From positions 9,548,001 to 9,612,000 of the forward strand of contig NC_062253.1 in NCBI RefSeq assembly GCF_905475465.1: 64,000 bases of DNA. Direction: 5' to 3'. The notes under the pieces were generated by a model, which had not been told where the DNA came from, made no database searches, and worked only from the letters and a program-made list of their open reading frames with translations. Shown here one piece after another: positions 1 through 9,700 of this stretch. Positions within the stretch are counted from its first letter, which is position 1; each line of letters opens with the position of its first letter. The stretch is from Pieris napi. Taxonomy: Eukaryota; Arthropoda; Insecta; Lepidoptera; Pieridae. A program made the position numbers and the translations under genes.

Positions 1-14
1 TAATCTTTTTTCAG

Positions 15-27
15 AACTCTCGGCTAA
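15..27 (+). pseudogene. Terminal exon of an upstream paralogue of the 2933-4196 gene (gene body lies left of the window)
   Basis: A polypyrimidine tract ending in CAG (to base 14) is followed by a short exon that reads Thr-Leu-Gly-stop in the phase set by the downstream copy. The following 110 bases, with an AATAAA at 64-69, closely match the 3' end of the gene at 4184-4300. This is therefore the last exon of a tandem duplicate. Whether that copy is functional cannot be judged because its other exons lie outside the window. Confidence 0.5.
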
Positions 28-131
28 AGGAATGCAATCATTTTAGTTTCGATGTGGCACGTCAATAAAATTTAAGAACGCAAATTTTGTTTTCTTTATA
101 TAATATGTAAATTGTTATAAAGCTTTATATA

Positions 132-741
132 TGTTACTGTAAAAGCTCAAACTACGGTTAATCTTAAGATTTAAGTGTAAGTCTTAGGATTTACCGTACC
201 GAGTTGGTAAATGTAAGTATTTCTGAAAATACGACGATTTTTTCGAGCTTTTACCATTCGAACTGAGTATATGGTTTTACCACTGTCAGCTGGTAGATGT
301 TGGTTTTAGGAATAAAACAATGAGTAATTCTTAATTATTTACATTAATGAACTATTAGACAAAACAGGTACATAGTATTATAAAGGAATAATATGATAGT
401 AATAAGTAGAAACTAATACAAACTTATTTAAATTATTTTGAAAAAACACATAACGTATATCTCTGAATATCTCAATTTCTATTATATCTATCTTACTGAA
501 TCTGTAGTTCTCTATTTGGAATTAAACAACAAAATACAAACATAATGCTTACATAAGCTAGTCATGTTTTGTTTTTCAACATTTACCGTGCCATTAATGT
601 AAATCCTAAGATTTACCAACGGAATGGTGGTAAGAGTTCGAATGGCAAACCTTTTGGGACATTTACCATTAGGAATTGGTAGATCTTAGGTTTTACTGGA
701 ATATCTTAGGATTTACTGCAGTTCGAGCTTTTACAGTAACA
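132..741. mobile_element. MITE with about 25-bp terminal inverted repeats
   Basis: The left end reads TGTTACTGTAAAAGCTC and the right end is its reverse complement. The equivalent site in the second copy of the duplicated locus (about 4290-4305) lacks this block, so the insertion is visible by comparison. Subterminal motifs resembling TCTTAGGATTTAC recur in both orientations. There is no coding capacity. The target-site duplication is not clear. Confidence 0.75.
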
Positions 742-1480
742 AAGAAAAAGCCTGTTTGAAACTGTTTGTACGAGGATAATTAAAATCAGGTTAACAAATT
801 AATTACTTGTCTTAATCCAGCCAGCGATTAGGCTACTGTTTTTATAAAACCGTCATCGCATTATAAACTAAAATCTGACAGGTCTCGTCTGAGTTGACCT
901 GTCAAGAACTTCACTGGCATGTTAATAATATCTACACTCTTGCACTGTATATCCAGTATAGAGTGGATTGTGTACAATATGGATAGCTAAAAAACTGAGC
1001 AATGGGCTTTCTCCTGTCATGCTACGCTATTCTTTTTTCAATACGCTTAGTACTTTTTAGTTGATATCACATCACAGTTTTACTGACCACTTTATATTAT
1101 ATTATTATAACTGGTTTACATAGGGTTAAATAAATTTATTTACAAAAGTAATCATAAAAATAATTAAAAAGAAAATCAAAACAAATTTAAAAAGTTTGGT
1201 CCCTGTGGCAGTGTACCTTTAACGCTGGCAGCATTTCCTCGCTGTATTGCGATACTTATTCGTTGAGCCAGGAAAGTGCCAGCTCTGGGGTCACCGGTAC
1301 TATCTACTAGGCGCCAACTTAAATCTTTAATAAGCGCCTGTGCACTTGAAATACATAATTTTACATAGGGTTTATATTCAAGAATATATTGTGTTTATGA
1401 AAGTTTGTATTTTCATTTAATAGCTGTGAAGTTCTGGTCAGGTCAACTCAGACGAAACTGTCATAAACTTTATAACGTAC
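740..1480. repeat. Left copy of a duplicated block, partly inverted relative to the right copy (4300-4940)
   Basis: Bases 740-915 match 4300-4456 in the same orientation. Bases from about 930 to 1130 and 1370 to 1460 match 4700-4940 in the opposite orientation. So after tandem duplication one copy suffered an inversion. A fragment of the QRISIAIQRGNAAS-coding repeat (1199-1345, minus) is inserted inside. Confidence 0.6.
1199..1345 (-). repeat. Degenerate coding-tail repeat (QRISIAIQRGNAAS family), fragment 1
   Basis: The reverse complement encodes a piece of the motif STGDPRAGTFLAQRISIAIQ with frame damage. The same tail occurs at 20640-20935, 41400-41640, 44325-44445 and 58430-58850. It resembles a conserved C-terminal segment seen in retroelement-associated proteins, but I cannot name the family with confidence. 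Confidence 0.55.
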
Positions 1481-2235
1481 TCACTTTTGACCTGATATAA
1501 TTATTTCATGGTGCAAGCCCAACAGTTTGATATAATAGGCTTTTGTTGAGCTGTGCTGACATCATATACACCCAAGAATTGAGTTTTCTTATAAATAAAC
1601 ACGATAATAGATAATTTATACCTAGTTATTGTCCACGAACCTTTGCTTTTCTGGAAATTTTAGTTTAAATATTCTGAAGCATACATTATTAAATTCATTA
1701 TGACTGATAACAGTGTGATGTTAACTTTATAGGCGAATTTTGGGTCTATGACGTGTTCTCCTTACTCTACGAGCAAGAGAACACTCAAATTGGTGCACAG
1801 TCGGGGATCAATATATATACAATCAAAATCATGGTCTTTCTGTATCAATTTTTTATTGATTCACATATTTTCAGGGTCTGTATGAACAGCACAATTCGGT
1901 CATCTTACTTTAAAGTTATAGAAACACAAACTTGTGTCTGTGTTGGTCTTATCGAATTAAAAACTGTGTAAAAACCCATTCTGAGGATCGTACCTTTAAC
2001 TGAATTTTAATACGTATTGTTGTAGTACATTGTAATAGAAAATATAAGTATCAAAATATAAAAATTCATATAGACATAGTTATGTAACGTAACATTAGTT
2101 ACATAAGTATATATTAGTGAATAATTGGAAGCGCAAACCAAATTTTAGCAATCATCGTACACTTGTAGTCAGTAAATTGTAAAACGTCAGTTTAGTATTA
2201 AATGTGCCCTTTAGTTTTTCATACTATCATAAAGC
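1480..2235. other. Intergenic, no gene seen
   Basis: AT-rich sequence. A 72-codon open frame at 1753-1971 has no domain, splice or codon-use support. No repeat family was recognised. Confidence 0.4.
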
Positions 2236-2238
2236 TAA

Positions 2239-2548
2239 TATATAAAATTCTCGTGTCGCGGTGTTTGTAGTTAAACTCCTCCGAAACGGTTTGACCGATT
2301 CTCATGAAATTTTGTGTGCATATTGGGTATGTTTGAGAATCGGACAACATCTATTTTTCATCCCCCTAAATGTTAAGGTTAGTCCAGCCCAATATTTTAT
2401 TTTTTTAATGTTTAGATAAAACAATTATTTTTTATGATACAGCATTAAAAAATACATACAACCCCTAATTTTCACCCCTCTACGATCAACTCCTATTTTT
2501 TATTATAAATGATATACATTTCAAAACGACGTTTGCCAGGTCAGCTAG
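2239..2548 (+). mobile_element. Short non-autonomous Helitron (family 1)
   Basis: It begins with the TATATAAAATTCTCGTGTC type of 5' end. It ends in a hairpin (AAACGACGTTTGCC) followed by TCAGCTAG, the expected Helitron 3' terminus. Copies of the same family occur in reverse at 37905, 42017 and 50103. No Rep/helicase coding is present, so it would depend on a partner in trans. Confidence 0.7.
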
Positions 2549-2932
2549 TTGTAATATAACATTCTCGTTTGCGAAAATGTCCAATAGTTCGATTACACTT
2601 ATTATTAGGTAACAGAAGTGTCCCTTAGATTTAAGAACCCTTAAATAAGTCAAGTTAGTTTTTTGTTAGTCTAGCATCGCAACGCCACTAACCCGAATCC
2701 TATGTTAGTTATAAGCTCATGTATTAAACGATTTAAGCTAGTTGACACTTAAGCTAGGTGACTTAAACAAAGAGTTTCATTTAATTGAACATCCCTTCAA
2801 CAACCGCCAACGAAATTAACTCTCTAAAGTAATTAAACGTATATTCAAATACAAAGCAATTACGTAAGGTACCACGTATTCAAAACTAATTAATAAGAGA
2901 CTAATTATGTACTTCTTTGTAATTTCCTAAAG

Positions 2933-4196
2933 TTGAAAAATTTACATAATGCAAAAAACTGTAAAAGATATAAAAATGGTAAACGGCGAGCATTTTCAAT
3001 TAGTTTACTTGTCAACATGATGTCCTATACGAGTTTGTTTTTTATTTTAATTGTTTTTGCTATTCAAATTGCAATTATTTTGACTGCACCACCACCTGAG
3101 GGTAAGAAAAATAACATTATTATATTGATTGAACGTACTATACTGGTACTGGTAGGGTAAGATTTAAAATTGAAACTTAGCCATATATAATATGTCTACG
3201 GTACGAGGGCGGCACTGAAAATTTCGGGAATCAAGGAAGTGACACAACATTACCATTTAAAAATTTATTTATTGCTTTTCGAAGTAATCTCCGCGAAATT
3301 TGACACATTTTTCCATACGATGGAACCAATCATTGAATCAACCATTCCATTCGGAAGTTGGGGTCTCCAAATTGGCCGTTTTGTAGGCGTCCACAGCTTC
3401 TTCAGGTGATGAAAATCTCTGACCACGCAATTTATTCTTTATTTTAGGGAAAGTATAGAAAAGACCGAGAATCTTTAAAAAAAAAAAAATAGTATTCGAT
3501 TTAAAAAAAAGGAGTTTTCAATTAATAAGATTTAAATATTTAAATCTTATTAATTGAAAACTATATATAGGAACAGTGGTATTATTCCATTCCCGATACT
3601 TTTCGTGCAGCCTATGTATGTTAGAAATGAGTTGATATTTGACATTCAAGAGTCATTACTTAGCCTAGTAGCAACATTGATTTAATTAGAACCACGCAAT
3701 TCGGTTTTACTAAACAATTACACGTACGGTGTAAACCGGCATGAAGAAATATTAGCCTAAGGTTGAGTTGATCATGACTAATTAAACAAAATAACATGGA
3801 ATAGATTAATTAATTAAGTGCCTCTAAAGCCAATAGTTATAGCGGCGCATAATGAATTCTCAAACCCTCCAGATAATAGTTCCGACGTTTTACGTTAATC
3901 AGGCAAACAAAAGACGGATTTTGTCGGGTGTCTGTGATTAGACAAGAAATTTTATTACATACGTCTTCAATTCTTATCCACCATCACCCGCAAAATGATT
4001 AGATATTTCTAAATATTTTAAGCGTTAATTGTGCTGTTTCTTTTAGGAATGTCAGAAGTGAAATCAGAGAATACGGCACTGATTGATCTTATAACCGGGT
4101 TTATGAACGTGTAAGTATATAAAGTACCACTCGTAATAGAACATAGATAATTAATTTTAATAAACCAATCTTTATTTTTTCAGGAGTCTCGGCTAA
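2933..4196 (+). CDS. Small single-pass membrane protein gene, 5' end incomplete (three exons seen)
   Basis: Three exons join in frame. The first, 2933-3101, is preceded by a possible acceptor ending CCTAAAG and ends at a GTAAG donor in phase 1. The second, 4047-4110, lies between TTTTAG and GTAAGT. The third, 4184-4196, follows a strong TTTTTTCAG and gives Val-Ser-Leu-Gly-stop. AATAAA follows at 4234-4239. The product is basic at its N-side (NGKRRAFSIS), then has one hydrophobic segment (YTSLFFILIVFAIQIAIILT), the turn APPPEG, and a short acidic tail (SEVKSENTALIDLITGF). No start codon precedes the first exon, so either an upstream exon exists or translation begins at the Met-Met before the membrane segment. 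I do not recognise the family. Reality is supported by consistent splice phases and by a tandem copy of the last exon at 15-27. The first intron contains a mariner remnant. Confidence 0.5.
3202..3618 (-). mobile_element. Internally deleted mariner transposon with transposase C-terminus
   Basis: The minus strand encodes the mariner C-terminal block LRGQRFSSPEEAVDAY followed by DWFHRMEKCVKFRGDYFEKQ and a stop. One internal stop interrupts the reading. Degenerate roughly 30-bp inverted ends (TACGAGGGCGGCAC versus TACATAGGCTGCAC) and TA at both borders define the element. Most of the transposase, including the catalytic Asp triad, is missing. It sits in the first intron of the membrane-protein gene. 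Confidence 0.75.
3513..3562. repeat. Perfect 50-bp palindrome without loop
   Basis: Twenty-five bases from AGTTTTCAATTAATAAGATT onward are followed immediately by their exact reverse complement. It lies inside the mariner remnant, at or near its deletion junction. Confidence 0.85.
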
Positions 4197-4458
4197 AGGG
4201 ATGCAATCATTTTAATTTCGATGTGGCACAATCAATAAAATTTAAGAACACACATTTTGTTTTCTTTATATAATATGTAAATAAAGCTTTATATAATACA
4301 AAGGAGAAGCATGTTTATAACTGTTCTGCTTGTACGATGATATCATCAAATTAATCACTTTTAATAAAAAATAAATCCAGCGAATAGGCTACTGTTTTTA
4401 TAAAACTGACATCACATTAAACTAAAATCTGACAGGTTTCGTCTGAGTTGAGCAGTCC

Positions 4459-4702
4459 AGCCCTGCGATTCTGTAACTCACTTTTCGAACTCACACATCG
4501 GTTTTCGCATCGGCGGTCGCTCTCAAATCAGTCGTGAAGCAGTCATTTTATGATTTGGCATTCTAATAAACAATAAACTACAAGTTCTCACCTTTTCAGA
4601 ATGCCAAATCATAAAATGACTGCTCACGACTGATTTGAGAGCGACCGCCGATGCGAAAACCGCTGTGTGAGTTCGAAAAGTGAGTTACAGAATCGCAGGG
4701 CA
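4459..4702. mobile_element. MITE with arms of about 100 bp
   Basis: A left arm starting CCCTGCGATTCTGTAACTCA and its near-perfect reverse complement flank a short loop. The left copy of the duplicated block (about 905) has an uninterrupted site here. A related element lies at 58926-59083 and a one-arm fragment at about 19395-19428. Confidence 0.8.
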
Positions 4703-5324
4703 GAACTTCACAGGTATTTCATGAAACATACAAACTTTCACAAACACGTCTTATATTCATGAAAGTAAACCCTACGTAAACCAGTTAATATAATAATAAT
4801 TTTTAGTTGTAAGTAAAACTGTGATATGATATCAACTGGAAAATACTAAGCGTATTGACAAGAGTGTGGCGTAGCATGACAGCTAAATGCCTACTGCATC
4901 GGTTTTCAGTGATCCACATTTGTACTGGATATACAGGGTGGCCAAAAAGTCGTGGATCAAACGCAACTAGGGGATAGATGAGGTTATCAGACAGTCAAAT
5001 ACTGTGGAAGATCGTTTAATTTTTCTAGCACTTGTTTGATTGTGGGGATATGATCAATTGTACTATAATTCTTTCAAAAACAATCAAGCCAGAACAATGG
5101 GTTGGTTTTCGTCCAGGATTTGTGTTATTCTTCCTGAAAATTGAAGTCTCTATGGGGTAGCATAGCCAAATGTTCCATATATTGGTATATACTATATAGT
5201 AAAAAAATACTACTGAAGGAAATAAGTAAAAAAATTACGTATTAAGACATAACGAAGCTTACTTGTAAAAAATCTAGTTTAGCAAGTTTTGTTGCTGCAC
5301 TTTTATCTATTTTATATACTTACA

Positions 5325-5480
5325 CTAGCGACCCGCCCAGGCTTCGCACGGGTGCAATGCTGATACTAAATACACTACAGAAAAACTGTGAACGTTGTAT
5401 ATAAAAACATATAGGGATATAGGGACAGAGAAAGCGACTTTCTTTTATACTAATTGTAGTGATAAGCGAAGTTCACGATA
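5325..5480 (-). mobile_element. Helitron 3'-end fragment (GGGCGGGTCGCTAG family)
   Basis: Read on the minus strand it ends in a GC hairpin around CCCGTGCGAAGCCTGGGCGGG followed by TCGCTAG. This is the hairpin-plus-CTAG signature of a Helitron 3' end. The 5' end is not identified. Confidence 0.5.
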
Positions 5481-5489
5481 GGCCCCCAA

Positions 5490-5980
5490 TAACTAATATT
5501 GTATAGTGCATTGTTGCCACACTGTTACCAGCTGAGTTTCATCATCATAATCATCATTCCACAACTGTTATTTAAGGCAGTTCACCACTATGTGAAACCA
5601 GCTACCCAGTCAATAAATTAAAAAATTCGCCAAATTTATATGTTTTATGTTGAATTTTTTAAATTAATTTTTATGAGGAAATTGCAAAGAAATAAATAAT
5701 TGGTTACTCAGATAATTAACTTTAACGAAATACGTCAATTCGTGCGCAATTGAAAATATCCATTTTTATCGTATTACTTTTTTCATGACATTTTAATTTA
5801 CCTATCTCTGTTGCGAATCAGAATCATTAAGGGTTTAGTAAGAAAACATTTTCCGTCCTCAAATAAAAAAATATTACGAAATAGCTTTTATTATTAGATA
5901 CATTTTCTGTGTAAAAACGATCCAAATCGGTCACTTTACTAGAACTTTCAAACGGCTCTTGCAAACTCATTAGTAATGGT
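5490..5980. other. Intergenic, no gene seen
   Basis: AT-rich spacer. A 62-codon minus-strand frame at 5827-6015 runs into LINE tail sequence and has no independent support. Confidence 0.35.
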
Positions 5981-5984
5981 TGCA

Positions 5985-6200
5985 GCTCCTTACAAACGTT
6001 GTGTAAAAAAAACATGGCTGTTAAATAGAGTGGCGGAGAGTTTATTGCCAGTTCTTCTCTTCCGTTCTACGCCCTTGATTTGAGAACTGGCACTAAATGT
6101 AAAGCTAGAAGCATTTCAAATATAGTTCTTTTTTTTTGACGATCATTGTACATTGTGTTACCTATATGATTAAATGATTTTTGAATTTGAATTTGAGTGT
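5985..6200 (+). mobile_element. 3' tail of a non-LTR retrotransposon (type with GAGTGGCGGAGAGTTTATTG)
   Basis: Contains the recurrent untranslated tail (AGAGTGGCGGAGAGTTTATT, then TTGATTTGAGAACTGGCA, then a TTGAATTTGAATTTGAG end). The same tail recurs at 10690, 15408, 21528, 34488, 35225 and 43507. In the 10690 and 35560 copies it directly follows a reverse-transcriptase ORF terminus ending NDPNPW. Confidence 0.65.
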
Positions 6201-6735
6201 GTTAATACTAATGGTAGAAAATAAAACATCTGCTTTGTTCTAAATCAATATATTATATTACGTTTCAGTAATGGCGATATTATATCTAATTATATCACAT
6301 TTTGAATTGTTTTATTGCACTTTGGAACCGCCATATTCGTGTTGTTCTAGCGCCTGTAAAAGAAAATATTTTTATTAATTCTGACAATATAGTAATACAA
6401 ATAGTAATATGTGCTAACATTGATTAAATATGGGCGTCATAATCATTTATTTAGCTGTCTTTATATATAGCAGGATATATGTTGTAATTGACTATTGATT
6501 TATTTTTTCTGCTACTTTAAGATGAACCTTAAAACAATCTAAACATACTTTAAGATAAATGAGCTATATGTTTATATATTCATTTCTTCTTCAAATTTAA
6601 GAGCCGGGCTCTTTGTCTGTGGATTAATCGCCACTCAGTGCGAAAAAAAAAAAGTTTAAACTATACCATAAAAGATACTTGTATAAATTATAGACTGTAG
6701 TTAGCTTAGTTAAAAGGTTAAATTTGTTTAAAACT
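6200..6735. other. Spacer downstream of gene A, no gene seen
   Basis: AT-rich sequence beyond the gene A poly(A) signal. No open frame or repeat was recognised. Confidence 0.35.
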
Positions 6736-6741
6736 TTTATT
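6736..6741 (-). terminator. Poly(A) signal AATAAA of gene A
   Basis: AATAAA lies three bases beyond the stop codon on the minus strand. That is unusually close, and a further signal may be used. Confidence 0.45.
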
Positions 6742-6743
6742 TC

Positions 6744-9700
6744 TTACCCGTATCCACCGGCGTGTGCTTTTGCGCTTGCGTGAGCGCCATGTCCGCCGTA
6801 ACCGCCATGTCCGCCGTTTCCGCCATGTCCGCCACCTAGGCCACCTCCGAGCCCACCACCACCTCCATGGCCGCCACCGATTCCACCTCCGACTCCACCT
6901 ATAAAAAATATTTTAGCGTGTCTCAGAGGGCTCTCACGGCATTCTTTATAAATCCAGGTATAACGTCCAAGAAATGACTTTGACTTAGTGTCTTTTCTAG
7001 GGGATGAAACATTGACCAGATTGACTCTTTGGATGAGTCGGATCTTAACTTATAAACCTATTAATAATATCCAATAATTAATAAAGAATCATAATTCCTA
7101 ACCGCAAAAAATTTCCCCTGTAATTGGTACTAATATACTTAAGGTAAATATTTAAGAAGATATTAGATTCATTCTTAGTAGCTAATATTTGATTTTCATT
7201 TGTAGATGAAACTGAATTATAGTCCATAGAACTAAAAACTAATAGTAACCTCTTTTGTGATTTTTATATGCACTATACGTTAAAGAATAAAGCATAACTT
7301 TGTAACCACAATAATCTAGAATCTGACTCCTGAACTTAAAAAAGGGTTTTAACGTTTAAAAATAAAAAACTTGAATGCATATATTGTCATACCTCCGTTT
7401 CCGCCCCCAAGACCGCCACCGTGACCACCGCCGTTTCCACCCCCAAGACCGCCACCGTGACCACCTCCAAGACCACCTCCGCTTCCGCCCCCAAGACCGC
7501 CACCGTGACCACCTCCAAGACCACCTCCGCTTCCGCCTCCAAGACCACCACCATGGCCGCCGCCATTTCCGCCACCTAATCCATCTCCGTGACCACCTCC
7601 TAAGCCACCGCCATTTCCTCCACCAAGACCTCCTCCATGACCACCTGAAAAATTATAAGTACATGTAATCTAAGCACTTTCGTTATTTTTGTCTAAACCC
7701 CTTTATATGGTGTACATTTTTGTCACGTTTTATGTACTAGTTATTCTCAGACCCACAATAAACCGGTGGTATACATTGACGTTTTAAATTTGCATAGTAT
7801 ATGCATATGCATAATCATTATATAATTTGCATAATAATTTTATATGATTTAATACGAGAATACGTATGAGTTAAAAAATATATAACTAGTCGACATCACT
7901 ACAATTTTGTTTGAATAAACAATCAATCAATCCATTTATAATTAAATATTTTCGCAAACATATTGTCAAGACCGTAAATACAAACCATGTTTTGCTTATT
8001 ATATGATAATATAAGACATATATACCCAAGTAACTGTTAATTTCTTAGAAAGTTACCAATATATAAGGTAAGTAAAATATCTCTTAATTTACCTCCTATG
8101 CCACCGCCGTTTCCTCCACCAAGGCCTCCTCCGTGACCACCTGAAATAACTTTACATCAATACCACATTACGTTACACATATAATAATATAATATTAAGG
8201 TTTTGTTTGCAAAACGAAGAGAGGATGTCCTGTAAAAAGATGGGCATATGGTCTATCGAAGAGATGGAGCAGGCTAGCCCAGCAGAATTGCCTATAATAG
8301 GGTACGTCACCTATCAGACAACCTGACCGTGAAACTGGTTAATATATAATTGATATTGAACAATAGTCACGTAAAGGCTTTATTTTATATATTTATTTAT
8401 TGATATGACATACCTCCTAAGCCACCACCATTACCGCCACCTAAACCTGCACCATGACCACCTGAAATATTCTCATTTTAAAACCACAAAATAATTTAAC
8501 TTTTAATAAAGGAGTAACAAAATTCAGTAATATATTCCTCAAATATGTTAGCAGTTGTGGTATGATTTTTTTAACACTAAAGGCTCAAAAAAAAAAAAAA
8601 TTTCTTTACCTAAAGCGTTGTCGTGAAACACTAAAGTCAATAAGTTCTTACAACATTATACCTCGAATACATTAATGTAATTTTACAGCGGAGCAGACAA
8701 TACATCAGATGGCAACTAACATATAAAAAATACCACTACTTTTTCTGCATAAAACCAAAGTTTTGATTATAAGTGCCATTAATGATTTGAATGCTTCTGC
8801 TGTCCTACAAACAATAAACAAACTTACCTCCTATTCCACCTCCGAATCCGCCGCCACCGCCTCCGCCTCCACCGCCACCACCGCCAAAACCGCCGCCGCC
8901 TCCAAATCCGCCGCCGCCACCACCTCCATAGCCTTTACTACCACCGCCGTAGCCCCCTGAAAAACAATATTGACGACTCATTGGTCTAGTGGTTAGTACC
9001 CCTGACTGCGAATCCATGGGTCCCGGGTTCGATCCCCGGCTGAGACGAACATCGATGTGATGAGCATTTGGTGTTGTGCTTAGGTCTTGGGTGTTTAAAT
9101 ATGTATTTATATGTCTATCTATCTATAATATGTATGTATATCCGTTGCCTAGTACCCATAACACAAGCTTCATTAGCTTAGCATGGGACTCGGTCAATCG
9201 GTGTGAATTGTCTTTAAAAAAAATATATATATACATATATTCCCATTTAGTAATAATTCTATTGATGTTGTTATTTTCTGTTAATATATTTAAGTTACTG
9301 TTAAAATGTTAATCTTGTCCTTTCCATGGCGGTCACTGCTACCGTTGTTACAGTGCAATATAAATTAAAACAATACGAGAAAAAAATTTAATTATAAAAC
9401 AATTTTGCTAATATGATTTATGGGATTTTATGACCCCTACGGACTTGTATTATGTTTAAGTGTAAACACTAATATTTTGGCGCGTTAGGGAAGAATGATG
9501 CGAGTATTTTTTTTTTATTGTTAATGTCGTTTTTTCTACAAACGTAGATAGAATAAGGCGAAAAATAGAAAAAAATATATCTTGTTCCGCTATAGTATAA
9601 CTACTAACGCGTGTACATAAGTACACACAGTTTTTTTTAAAATCGGTCTTCATATTACAATTGTCAAAATTAGTTTAGTAAACATTGTATAGACATTTAA

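Noticed and set aside
4936..4965. ACAGGGTGGCCAAAAAGTCG as the end of a DNA transposon
   Set aside because: It resembles some transposon ends, but I found no matching second end or coding remnant nearby.
7375..7668. Plus-strand ORF rich in His/Arg/Asp opposite gene A exon 5
   Set aside because: It is the antisense shadow of the Gly-repeat exon; composition follows from the complementary CCNCC repeats.
8972..9060. tRNA gene
   Set aside because: A- and B-boxes are present, but they head a repeated SINE (second copy at 21195) and the cloverleaf is not intact.
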